A DNA stretch of 64,000 bases from Ensifer sp. PDNC004 (lineage in GTDB: Bacteria > Pseudomonadota > Alphaproteobacteria > Rhizobiales > Rhizobiaceae). The notes beneath the pieces are model-generated. The model was given only the letters and a program-made list of their open reading frames with translations. It was not told the DNA's origin and did no database searches. The DNA lies in contig NZ_CP070353.1 of assembly GCF_016919405.1 (NCBI RefSeq), positions 1,860,001 to 1,924,000 on the forward strand, read 5' to 3'. Positions 56,769-64,000 of the stretch are shown piece by piece (the first letter of the stretch is position 1; every line of letters begins with the position of its first letter). Made by a program: the position numbers and the translations under genes.

Positions 56769-57089
56769 TCACTTTCCTCCTGTTGGCATCGAGACGTTCT
56801 TCAGGAAAATCCGATCCTCCTTCAGGATAAACCGCTCGCGGCGGGAAAAGGCATAATTTTCCCGGCCGAGCGGATCGGCAGCAAGCCGGGCGCGATAGGC
56901 CTCGTAGGCCGCGAGGTTCTCGATGTTGTAAACGCCGTAAGCCGTCGTCGCCGATCCCTCGTGCGGACCGAAATAGCCGATGAGATCGGCGCCGCAGCGC
57001 GGAATGACCTCGCCCCAATTGCGCGAATAGGTGGCGAACTCGTCCTTTTTGAAGGGATCGATTTCGTAGCGGATGAAACAGGTGATCAT
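56769..57089 (-). CDS. NIPSNAP family protein
   Basis: The 106-residue protein reads MITCFIRYEIDPFKKDEFATYSRNWGEVIPRCGADLIGYFGPHEG, matching NIPSNAP (dimeric alpha/beta-barrel fold). A second ATG two codons earlier (57095) is also in frame; GGAG lies six bases from 57089 and directly against 57095, so 57089 is preferred. It is first in the NIPSNAP-ABM operon, divergent from the ArsR-type gene with a dyad operator between them. Confidence 0.85.
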   Translation of the reverse strand: MITCFIRYEIDPFKKDEFATYSRNWGEVIPRCGADLIGYFGPHEGSATTAYGVYNIENLAAYEAYRARLAADPLGRENYAFSRRERFILKEDRIFLKNVSMPTGGK

Positions 57090-57164
57090 CGTCATCTCCA
57101 GGTCCTTGGGGCCTTTCGCCCGGTCTTCGATGAGGTGACTATGCCCGCTTGTCTGTCGAGAATG

Positions 57165-57182
57165 CTTCGATTACGATCGAAG
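57165..57182. promoter_or_regulatory. Dyad operator overlapping start of ArsR-type gene
   Basis: CTTCGAT (57165-57171), TACG, ATCGAAG (57176-57182) is a perfect seven-base dyad ending two bases before the ATG of the ArsR-type gene and 76 bases upstream of the NIPSNAP ATG. It fits an ArsR-type repressor blocking both promoters. Confidence 0.65.
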
Positions 57183-57183
57183 T

Positions 57184-57864
57184 ATGAAGGAAGGTCCAGA
57201 CATCGCTCTCATCGGTTCGCTGATCGGCGATCCCGCCCGCGCCAACATGCTGACGGCGCTGATGGGCGGCAGCGCGCTGACCGCAACCGAGCTTGCCACC
57301 CATGCCGGTATCACGCTGCAGACCGCCAGCTCCCATCTCGCCAAACTCGAGGCCGGCGGCCTGCTCAGCCAACGCAAGCAGGGGCGCCACCGTTATTTTC
57401 AGCTGGCAGAAGACGAAGTCGGGCTGATGCTCGAGAACCTGATGGGCTTTGCCGCCGGCCGCGGCATGACCCGCCACCGTCCCGGGCCGAAAGATCCGGC
57501 ACTGCGTAAGGCGCGCGTCTGCTACAATCATCTGGCCGGCGACTATGGCGTGCGCATGTATGACAGCCTGATCGCCGAAAAGCAGATCGAAGTCACCGGC
57601 GACGACCTGGCGCTGACGCCCGACGGGCAAAGCCGGATCGAGGCGCTCGGCATCGACTATGCAGCGCTGAAAAAATCCCGCCGCCCGATCTGCCGCACCT
57701 GCCTCGATTGGAGCGAGCGCCGTTCGCACCTGGCCGGCTCGCTTGGCGAAGCGCTGCTGACGCTGTTCATCGACAAGGGCTGGGCCAAGCGCGAGGCGAA
57801 CAGCCGCGTCATCCGCTTCACCGCCAATGGCGAGAAGGCTTTCTCCGAGCTGTTTCCGCAGTAG
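57184..57864 (+). CDS. ArsR-family winged-helix regulator
   Basis: A 226-residue protein with an ArsR-type winged helix in the first 90 residues (GDPARANMLTALMGGSALTATELATHAGITLQTASSHLAKLEAGGLLSQRKQGRHRYFQL). The C-terminal extension of about 130 residues has cysteines in RVCYN and PICRTCLDW, which may sense a metal or redox signal, as in longer ArsR relatives. The dyad at 57165-57182 abuts the ATG. It likely represses itself and the divergent NIPSNAP-ABM operon. Confidence 0.88.
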   Translation: MKEGPDIALIGSLIGDPARANMLTALMGGSALTATELATHAGITLQTASSHLAKLEAGGLLSQRKQGRHRYFQLAEDEVGLMLENLMGFAAGRGMTRHRPGPKDPALRKARVCYNHLAGDYGVRMYDSLIAEKQIEVTGDDLALTPDGQSRIEALGIDYAALKKSRRPICRTCLDWSERRSHLAGSLGEALLTLFIDKGWAKREANSRVIRFTANGEKAFSELFPQ

Positions 57865-57879
57865 CTGCTGCCAGCCACT

Positions 57880-58548
57880 TTAGCCAACGATGGAAAAGGC
57901 CTCACGGGTTTCGCCCGCGGCGGTCCTGACCGGCGTCTTGCCGATCCAGCCCACATGCCGTTCGAGGATCTTTGCCGCCTCGTCGCCCCGGCCCTCGCGC
58001 AAGGCGGCCAGGATCGCGCGGTGATCGTGGTCGGTGCGCGCCTCCCAGCTCGTGCGCCAGGCGGAAAACAGGAAGCGGGCGCTCGCCGCATGCAGATCGT
58101 CGATCGCCGCAAGCAGCCGTGGCATGCCGCAAGGTTCGAGGATCAGCCGGTGGAAGGCGCGGTTTGCCGCCTCCCAGGAGCGCACGTCGCGTGATGTATC
58201 GGCAGCGGCCGTGGCCATCTCGGCCCGATCGAGGATCGCCGGCGTCAAATGCGGGATGGCATGGCGAAGCGCCAGGACCTCCAGCACCGCGCGCATCTCG
58301 GCGACTTCCCTCACCTCCTTCAGGTCGAAGGAGGCGACGCGAACGCCGCGGCGCGGTTCGCTGACGGCCAGGCCCTGGGCCTCCAGCCGCCGAAAGGCTT
58401 CGCGGACGGGTACATGGCTCGCACCGAATTCCTCGGCGATATGATCCTGCCGCAAGCGCTCCCCCGGCATCAACATGCCGGAGATGATCCGCTCGGCCAG
58501 GGCCTTGCTGATGCGACTTGCGAGCGTATCGTCCTGCTGCTTTTCCAT
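57880..58548 (-). CDS. GntR-family (FadR/FCD) transcriptional regulator
   Basis: A 222-residue GntR protein: winged HTH in residues about 8-75 (LAERIISGMLMPGERLRQDHIAEEFGASHVPVREAFRRLEAQGLAVSEPRRGVRV), then the all-helical FCD domain (ANRAFHRLILEPCGMPRLLAAIDDLH; DHDHRAILAALREGRGDEAAKILERHV), where His residues may hold a metal. Such regulators often sense organic acids. It is divergent from the HAD phosphatase gene; targets are unknown. Confidence 0.9.
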   Translation of the reverse strand: MEKQQDDTLASRISKALAERIISGMLMPGERLRQDHIAEEFGASHVPVREAFRRLEAQGLAVSEPRRGVRVASFDLKEVREVAEMRAVLEVLALRHAIPHLTPAILDRAEMATAAADTSRDVRSWEAANRAFHRLILEPCGMPRLLAAIDDLHAASARFLFSAWRTSWEARTDHDHRAILAALREGRGDEAAKILERHVGWIGKTPVRTAAGETREAFSIVG

Positions 58549-58728
58549 CGCCTACTGATAGAGCCGCGAAACAATGCTGTCGAGCAAGCGCACGGGCGGT
58601 TTCGATAATTTCCAATGGTTGAGCTTTGGCCTACCATCGTATAAAAGCTCTGCCGTACGAAAGCCCCGCGCCGCGCGAACATTCCTCCCCCCGCCTGCGG
58701 CGCCTCTCCTCCCAGGGAACTGTTCCAT

Positions 58729-59424
58729 ATGACCGGTATCGATCTCATCATTTTTGATTGCGACGGCGTTCTCGTCGATTCCGAAATCATCGCGTCGGAA
58801 GTCGAAGCAGCACTGCTGACAGAAGCGGGTTACCCGATCAGCGTCGAGGAAATGGCGGAGCGTTTTGCAGGCATGACCTGGCACAACACGCTGCTGCAGA
58901 TCGAGAAGGAAGCAAGCATTCCGCTTTCGGCCCAGCTCATCAGCAAGGTCGACACCATCCTCGACGAGCGTCTGGCCCGCGACCTCAACATCATCGACGG
59001 CGTCAAGCCGATGCTGGGGCAACTGACGCTGCCGCACTGCATCTGCTCCAACTCGACCTCGGCGCGGCTTGCCATGATGCTCGGCAAGGTCGGCATCAAG
59101 GACCATTTCGGCCGCCGTATCTATTCGGCGCGCGACCTCGGCGCCGACCGCGTCAAGCCGAAGCCGGACATCTTCCTGCACGGCGCCAAGCAGATGGGCG
59201 TCGGCCCGTCGCGGGTGCTGGTGATCGAGGATTCCGTCCACGGCATCCACGGTGCACGTGCCGCCGGCATGCGCGTCGTCGGCTTCACCGGCGGTTCGCA
59301 CACCCATCCCTCGCATGCCGACCAGCTGACCGAAGCGGGTGCGGAAACGGTGATTTCGCGCATGACGGCGCTGCCGGGCGTGATCGCGGCCCTTTCCGCA
59401 TGGTCGGAGTCGATGACGGCCTAA
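58729..59424 (+). CDS. HAD-family hydrolase (beta-phosphoglucomutase/YieH-like)
   Basis: A 231-residue HAD subfamily IA phosphatase. Motif I is LIIFDCDGVLVDSE (Asp9 nucleophile, Asp11 acid/base), motif II Ser in CSNSTSARL, motif III Lys in GADRVKPKPDIFL, motif IV VLVIEDSVHGIHGARAAGM. Residues 16-80 form the helical cap. The group hydrolyses small sugar phosphates or other phosphomonoesters; the true substrate is unknown. Its role next to a GntR regulator is unclear. Confidence 0.9.
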   Translation: MTGIDLIIFDCDGVLVDSEIIASEVEAALLTEAGYPISVEEMAERFAGMTWHNTLLQIEKEASIPLSAQLISKVDTILDERLARDLNIIDGVKPMLGQLTLPHCICSNSTSARLAMMLGKVGIKDHFGRRIYSARDLGADRVKPKPDIFLHGAKQMGVGPSRVLVIEDSVHGIHGARAAGMRVVGFTGGSHTHPSHADQLTEAGAETVISRMTALPGVIAALSAWSESMTA

Positions 59425-59652
59425 TTGGCCGCAGGCGGTTGCGCACCGCCATGCCCCTTTCGCTCCGGCTTTCGGCCGGAGCGGGAAAGAAGCCTTCGGC
59501 CAACACGGCAGACGTCCAATTAGACGCCGAGGGACATGATGACACATTGCAGTGGCGTCACGTCCCCTAGAAAATCTTCCCGGTTTTCGAGGAGCCGCGC
59601 ACGAGGGCCGTACCAAGCAAGCCCCAACGGGGTATTTTTAGGAGGAAACACA

Positions 59653-60759
59653 ATGCGTCTTTCAATGTTGACCGGCCTGACCCTGGCAGCCAGCGTCGCC
59701 TTCGGCCCGCTCGCCTTCGCCGACATCACCATTGGCGTGATCACGCCGCTTACCGGCCCGGTCGCGGCCTATGGCGAGCAGGTGAAAAACGGCGCGGAAA
59801 CGGCTGCAGACGAGATCAACAAGGCTGGCGGCATCAATGGCGAGAAGATCGTGCTGAAGATGCTCGACGACGCCGGCGACCCGAAGCAGGCCGTTTCGGT
59901 TGCCAACCAGGCTGCCGGTGAAGGCATCCGCTACGTCGTCGGTCCGGTTCTGTCCGGCACCTCGATGGCGGCTTCGGACATCCTTGCCGAAAACGGCATC
60001 CTGATGGTGACGCCGACGGCAACCACGCCTGACCTCACCACCCGCGGTCTCTGGAACGTGCTGCGCACCTGCGGCCGCGACGACCAGCAGGCCGAGGTTG
60101 CGGCCGCCTATGTGCTCAAGAACCTCAAGGACAAGAAGGTCGCCGTGCTGCACGACAAGGCGCCTTACGGCAAGGGCCTCGCTGACGGCTTCAAGAAGGC
60201 GATCAACGCTGGCGGCATCACCGAAGTCGTCTATGAAGGCCTGAACCCGGGCGACAAGGACTTCAGCGCCATCGTCACCCGCCTGAAGGCCGAAAACGTC
60301 GATGTCGTCTACTTCGGCGGCTACCATCCGGAAGGCGGCCTGCTGGCGCGCCAGATGCACGACCAGGGCGTGAAGGCGCAAATCTTCGGCGGCGACGGCC
60401 TGTCCAACACCGAGTTCTGGGCAATCGGCGGCGAAGCTGCGACCGGCACGGTCTACACCAATGCCAGCGACGCGACCAGCAACCCAGCCTCCGCTCCGGC
60501 TGTCGAAGCGCTGAAGGCGAAGAACATCCCGGCCGAAGCCTTCACGCTGAACGCCTATGCTGCCGTCCAGGTGCTGAAGGCCGGCATCGAGAAGGCGGGC
60601 TCCGCTGAGGACGCGACTGCGGTTGCAACCGCGATCAAGTCGGGCGACGCCATCGACACGGTTCTCGGCAAGCTGACCTACAGCGAAGCCGGCGACCTTA
60701 CCTCGCAGGCTTTCTCGCTCTACAAGTGGGAAGGCGGCAAGAGCGTTCCGGCTGAATAA
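59653..60759 (+). CDS. Branched-chain amino-acid ABC transporter substrate-binding protein (LivK-like)
   Basis: A 368-residue type-I periplasmic binding protein: signal peptide [23 protein letters not shown], then [63 protein letters not shown], the family's opening. It likely binds Leu, Ile, Val or related amino acids in the periplasm. AGGAGGAAAC directly before the ATG at 59653 is a strong ribosome binding site. No permease or ATPase genes adjoin, so it is an orphan that must use subunits encoded elsewhere. A strong terminator follows. Confidence 0.92.
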   Translation: MRLSMLTGLTLAASVAFGPLAFADITIGVITPLTGPVAAYGEQVKNGAETAADEINKAGGINGEKIVLKMLDDAGDPKQAVSVANQAAGEGIRYVVGPVLSGTSMAASDILAENGILMVTPTATTPDLTTRGLWNVLRTCGRDDQQAEVAAAYVLKNLKDKKVAVLHDKAPYGKGLADGFKKAINAGGITEVVYEGLNPGDKDFSAIVTRLKAENVDVVYFGGYHPEGGLLARQMHDQGVKAQIFGGDGLSNTEFWAIGGEAATGTVYTNASDATSNPASAPAVEALKAKNIPAEAFTLNAYAAVQVLKAGIEKAGSAEDATAVATAIKSGDAIDTVLGKLTYSEAGDLTSQAFSLYKWEGGKSVPAE

Positions 60760-60779
60760 GTCGCACACAATGGAAATGA

Positions 60780-60808
60780 AAACGCCGGGGCAAGCCCCGG
60801 CGTTTTTT
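60780..60808 (+). terminator. Intrinsic terminator of the livK-like gene
   Basis: AACGCCGGGGC (60781-60791), AA, GCCCCGGCGTT (60794-60804), then TTTT. The stem is 11 base pairs and the T tract is clear; it also faces the convergent lipoprotein gene ending at 60828. Confidence 0.92.
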
Positions 60809-60827
60809 ATGCGGCATGGGCCGCTGC

Positions 60828-61379
60828 TTATTTCTTCTTGCCCTTGGCCGGCGGGCCTTCGTCGAAGCCGACATAGACGGTGACGTTGGATCCGGCGCCG
60901 GCCGGCAGCGTCACGTTAGCCTTAGTGAAGACGAACTGGCCAGAGCCGGTCGAGGGGATCTCGACGGCATGCTGCGTCAGCTCGGAATAGAGCGTCTTGT
61001 CCTCATCGGTCGCCGCAACGCGGATCGGCATCGTGACCTTGCCGGGGCCGCCCGCGGGTCCGCTGACCACGCGTCCCTGAACCACCACAGTCATCGTCAG
61101 CGAGTTCTCGCTCTGGACGCACTGGCGCGTGGTGTCGGCAAGAGAGGCCTGGTAGACGACCTTGGTCGGGTCGTTCTTGGCACCCTTGGCGTAGCTGGTG
61201 AAGACCGACGTGCCGTCACGCAGGATGACCTGCGGGCACGCGGCCTGAACGACGGCCGGCGTCGGAGCAGCGGCACTGCCGCCTGCGTCGATCGCCCCAC
61301 CGGATTGAGTCTGATTGCAGCCGGCTAGGACCGCGAGAAAAGATATTGCGAGAACAGGCCGGGATACTTTGCCAAACAC
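60828..61379 (-). CDS. Lipoprotein of unknown function
   Basis: With a GTG start at 61379 (AGAGG nine bases upstream) the protein is about 183 residues and begins as a proper lipoprotein signal, (M)FGKVSRPVLAISFLAVLAGC, lipobox LAGC. An ATG at 61445 would put 22 hydrophilic residues before the hydrophobic core and has a badly placed ribosome binding site. The mature part has a Gly/Ala/Ser-rich linker, two cysteines (AACPQVIL; TRQCVQ) and beta-strand-rich segments, with a Lys-rich tail. It looks like an alphaproteobacterial envelope lipoprotein; I recognise no family. Confidence 0.72.
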   Translation of the reverse strand: MFGKVSRPVLAISFLAVLAGCNQTQSGGAIDAGGSAAAPTPAVVQAACPQVILRDGTSVFTSYAKGAKNDPTKVVYQASLADTTRQCVQSENSLTMTVVVQGRVVSGPAGGPGKVTMPIRVAATDEDKTLYSELTQHAVEIPSTGSGQFVFTKANVTLPAGAGSNVTVYVGFDEGPPAKGKKK

Positions 61380-61660
61380 GTTGAACAACCTCTGCTGGAC
61401 CGGTTGAAACTCCTTGACCGAAATCTCGGCCGGAAGACCTTTCATGGCCTTCGGGCATCGTCTATAGCAGCGACAAACTGAAAAATCGATTGGGTCAGTC
61501 CGTCCCTTCCGAATTTTCCGAAGCTAGTTTTGCGACCGGAAATTGGGTCGGTGACAAGAATAGATGCAGACTTTGTCAAGGACTGACGCAATAAGACGAG
61601 CGTGTCGCGACGACGTTTCCCAAGGTCGCCGCAACCCTTGAGGTGGGACGAAGGACAAAG

Positions 61661-63061
61661 ATGGTGAAGTATATCTCGACGCGCGGCGAAGCCGCTCCTC
61701 TCGGCTTCTGCGATGCGCTGCTTGCCGGTCTTGCGCGCGATGGCGGTCTCTATCTCCCCAAGGAATGGCCGACCTTTTCCAAGAAGGAAATCCGCGGCCT
61801 GCGCGGCAAATCCTACCAGGACATTGCCTTCACCGTGCTCGAGCCCTTCATCAATGGCGAGATCCCGGCGGCCAAGTTCCGCGAAATGATCGACGAGGCC
61901 TACGCCACCTTCCGCCATCCGGCAGTGGCGCCGCTGGTGCAGACCGGACCGAACGCCTTCGTCATGGAGCTCTTCCACGGCTCGACGCTCGCCTTCAAGG
62001 ACGTAGCGATGCAACTGCTCGCGCGGCTGATGGACTATGTGCTTGCCGAACGCGGCGAGCGCGCCACCATTGTCGGCGCGACTTCGGGCGACACCGGTGG
62101 TGCAGCCATCGACGCCTTCGCCGGTCGTGAGCGTACCGACATCTTCATTCTCTTCCCGCACGGCAAGGTCTCGCCGGTACAGCAGCGGCAGATGACGACC
62201 TCGACCGCATCCAACGTTCATGCCATCGCCGTCAACGGCAACTTCGACGATTGCCAGAACCTCGTCAAAGCGATGTTCAACGACGCCGCCTTCCGCGATC
62301 GCGTCAAGCTTTCGGGTGTCAACTCGATCAACTGGGCGCGCATAATGGCCCAGATCGTCTATTACTTCACCACGGCGGTCGCGCTCGGCGGGCCGGACCG
62401 CAAGATCTCCTTCACGGTTCCCACGGGCAATTTCGGCGACATCTTCGCTGGCTACGTCGCCAAGCGCATGGGCCTGCCGATCGACAAGCTGATCATCGCC
62501 ACCAACGAAAACGACATTCTCGCCCGCACGCTGAAGACCGGCCGCTACGAGATGCGCGACGTCAAGGCGACCACCGCACCGTCGATGGACATCCAGATTT
62601 CGTCGAACTTCGAACGGCTTCTGTTCGAGGCGAACGACCGCGACCCGGGCGAAATCCGCTCGGCGATGGACGGGCTGAAGCAGTCCGGCTCCTTCACCAT
62701 CCGCGAGAAGGCGCTGAAGGCGATCCGCAAGGAGTTCCGCGCCGGTCGCGCCTCGGAGAAGGACGTCGCCAAGACGATTGCAAGGACGCTTGCCGACACG
62801 GGCTATCTGCTCGATCCGCACAGCGCCGTCGGCGTCTTCGTCGCCGCCAAACACGAGAAGGCGTCCGCTCCAATGGTGACCCTTGCGACCGCCCATCCGG
62901 CGAAATTCCCGGACGCGGTAAAATCGGCAAGTGGTATTGACCCGGCGCTTCCGACGTGGCTTGCTGACCTGATGAACAGGGAGGAGCGTTTCGATATCCT
63001 GGATCCGGACCTGAAAACCGTCGAGACCTTTATCGGCGAGCGGACCCGCCTCCGGGGGTAA
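61661..63061 (+). CDS. thrC: Threonine synthase
   Basis: A 466-residue PLP enzyme turning O-phosphohomoserine into threonine. The N-terminus MVKYISTRGEAAPLGFCDALLAGLARDGGLYLP is typical of the long proteobacterial ThrC. The PLP lysine lies in FHGSTLAFKDVAMQLL (about residue 113), and the phosphate loop is GATSGDTGGAAIDAF. ATG 61661 with GAAGGA upstream is preferred over 61643. It is followed 16 bases later by an M16 peptidase gene, as in other rhizobia. Confidence 0.95.
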   Translation: MVKYISTRGEAAPLGFCDALLAGLARDGGLYLPKEWPTFSKKEIRGLRGKSYQDIAFTVLEPFINGEIPAAKFREMIDEAYATFRHPAVAPLVQTGPNAFVMELFHGSTLAFKDVAMQLLARLMDYVLAERGERATIVGATSGDTGGAAIDAFAGRERTDIFILFPHGKVSPVQQRQMTTSTASNVHAIAVNGNFDDCQNLVKAMFNDAAFRDRVKLSGVNSINWARIMAQIVYYFTTAVALGGPDRKISFTVPTGNFGDIFAGYVAKRMGLPIDKLIIATNENDILARTLKTGRYEMRDVKATTAPSMDIQISSNFERLLFEANDRDPGEIRSAMDGLKQSGSFTIREKALKAIRKEFRAGRASEKDVAKTIARTLADTGYLLDPHSAVGVFVAAKHEKASAPMVTLATAHPAKFPDAVKSASGIDPALPTWLADLMNREERFDILDPDLKTVETFIGERTRLRG

Positions 63062-63077
63062 GAACGAGAAGAAACGT

Positions 63078-64000
63078 ATGATGAAAGTTGAGTGCACCCG
63101 GCTCCCTTCCGGGTTGACGGTGGTAACCGAGCAGATGCCGCATCTTGAAAGTGTGGCGCTCGGCGTGTGGATCAAGTCCGGTTCGCGCAATGAAACCCTC
63201 GGCGAACATGGCATTGCCCATCTGCTCGAGCACATGGCTTTCAAGGGCACCGCGCGGCGCACCGCCCGCCAGATTGCCGAAGAGATCGAAAACGTCGGTG
63301 GCGAGGTCAATGCTGCCACCTCCACTGAGACGACCTCCTATTATGCCCGGGTTCTCAAGGACCACGTGCCGCTTGCGGTCGACATTCTCGCCGACATTCT
63401 GACCGAGTCCAGCTTCGACGAGGAAGAACTGCGCCGTGAGAAGCACGTGATCCTGCAGGAGATCGGCGCTGCCGACGACACACCCGACGATGTCGTCTTC
63501 GACCGCTTCGCCGAGACCGCCTATCGCAACCAGACCGTCGGCCGGCCGATCCTCGGCACGCCGGACACGGTCATGTCGTTCTCCGCCGACCAGATCCGGC
63601 ACTATCTCGGCCGCAACTACACGACCGACCGCATGTTCGTGGTCGCCGCCGGCGCCGTCGAACACGAATCCTTTGTTCGCCAGGTCGAAGAACGCTTCTC
63701 GTCATTGCCGCGCACACCGATCGCAACGCCCGTGCTCGAAACTGCCCTCTACACCGGCGGCGAGAGCCGCGAAACCCGCGACCTGATGGACGCGCAGGTG
63801 CTGCTCGGCTTTGAAGGCAAGGCGTACCACGCCCGCGATTTCTACTGTTCGCAGATCCTCGCCAACATCCTCGGCGGCGGCATGTCCTCCCGCCTCTTCC
63901 AGGAAGTACGCGAGCATCGCGGCCTCTGTTATTCGGTCTATGCCTTCCATTGGGGCTTTTCCGACACCGGTATCTTCGGCGTGCATGCCGCAACAGGCGG
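63078..64000 (+). CDS. M16-family zinc peptidase (mitochondrial processing peptidase-like), cut by window end
   Basis: From ATG 63078 the frame stays open to the end of the window, giving about 307 residues of an M16 peptidase. The inverted zinc motif HxxEH is intact in GIAHLLEHMAFKGT (about residues 54-67), and the downstream metal ligand Glu is expected in LRREKHVILQEIGAADD. The opening LPSGLTVVTEQMPHLESVALGVWIKSGSRNE is the family's usual start. The second, inactive half and stop lie outside. It is presumably co-transcribed with thrC. Confidence 0.93.
   Translation, partial: MMKVECTRLPSGLTVVTEQMPHLESVALGVWIKSGSRNETLGEHGIAHLLEHMAFKGTARRTARQIAEEIENVGGEVNAATSTETTSYYARVLKDHVPLAVDILADILTESSFDEEELRREKHVILQEIGAADDTPDDVVFDRFAETAYRNQTVGRPILGTPDTVMSFSADQIRHYLGRNYTTDRMFVVAAGAVEHESFVRQVEERFSSLPRTPIATPVLETALYTGGESRETRDLMDAQVLLGFEGKAYHARDFYCSQILANILGGGMSSRLFQEVREHRGLCYSVYAFHWGFSDTGIFGVHAATG

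Noticed and set aside
61442..63325. 627-codon minus-strand frame
   Set aside because: Antisense to thrC and the start of the M16 peptidase gene, both certain.

Overview
The window is high-GC DNA (clearly above 60% by eye), coding-dense on both strands, and fits the chromosome of a Rhizobiaceae alphaproteobacterium close to Ensifer/Sinorhizobium. Reasons: a betI-betC-betB-betA cluster that includes the rhizobial choline sulfatase; a RIME-like palindromic repeat; a Rhizobium-type (class 3) asparaginase; a CcrM-type GANTC methyltransferase with CtrA-like upstream boxes; and the neighbourhood mutY / dciA-like / dsbA-like / smc. Genus level is inference; no rRNA is present.

Layout. 0-8.2 kb: small metabolic and regulatory genes (two glutathione S-transferases, LysR, MmcQ, RibD-like reductase, bestrophin, DUF4406, DeoR, asparaginase, DUF3750, NUDIX). 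8.2-13.7 kb: a probable 23-aa small-protein unit, a quinone oxidoreductase, an EAL-CBS-GGDEF c-di-GMP protein, two small membrane proteins divergent from a TetR regulator with twin palindromic operators, and an HdeD-like protein. 13.8-19.3 kb: choline-O-sulfate to glycine betaine pathway (betICBA), with a terminator-like hairpin and a RIME-like repeat between betB and betA. 19.3-26 kb: a DUF6644/DUF6152 pair, a chemoreceptor, and the sulfate-activation operon cysH-cysD-cysN. 26-37 kb: BASS transporter, GT8 glycosyltransferase, ribose-phosphate pyrophosphokinase, tRNA-Pro(CGG), tRNA-Gln(TTG), small lipoproteins, and a coupled cluster cupin / metallo-beta-lactamase fold / DCC protein / DUF4166, the last interrupted by an in-frame TGA.

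37.2-46.4 kb is the most unusual part. A coupled rtcB-prfH pair (RNA ligase plus release factor H, a ribosome or RNA damage repair module) lies downstream of ppdK. Beyond ppdK are two tandem genes for secreted caspase-fold proteins that also carry a peptidoglycan-binding domain and a C-type-lectin-like C-terminus. Their first ~730 bp are almost identical, and a decayed third copy follows.

46.4-64 kb: smc, dsbA-like lipoprotein, dciA-like gene, mutY, HAD phosphatase, a GNAT-like protein, YkvA-like protein, ccrM, a NIPSNAP/ABM pair under a divergent ArsR regulator, a GntR regulator, HAD phosphatase, an orphan branched-chain amino-acid binding protein, a lipoprotein, thrC, and an M16 processing peptidase cut by the window end. 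The first gene (GST) is cut by the window start. No CRISPR array, transposase or prophage was found. Family names come from recognising protein sequence by eye; no database search was run.
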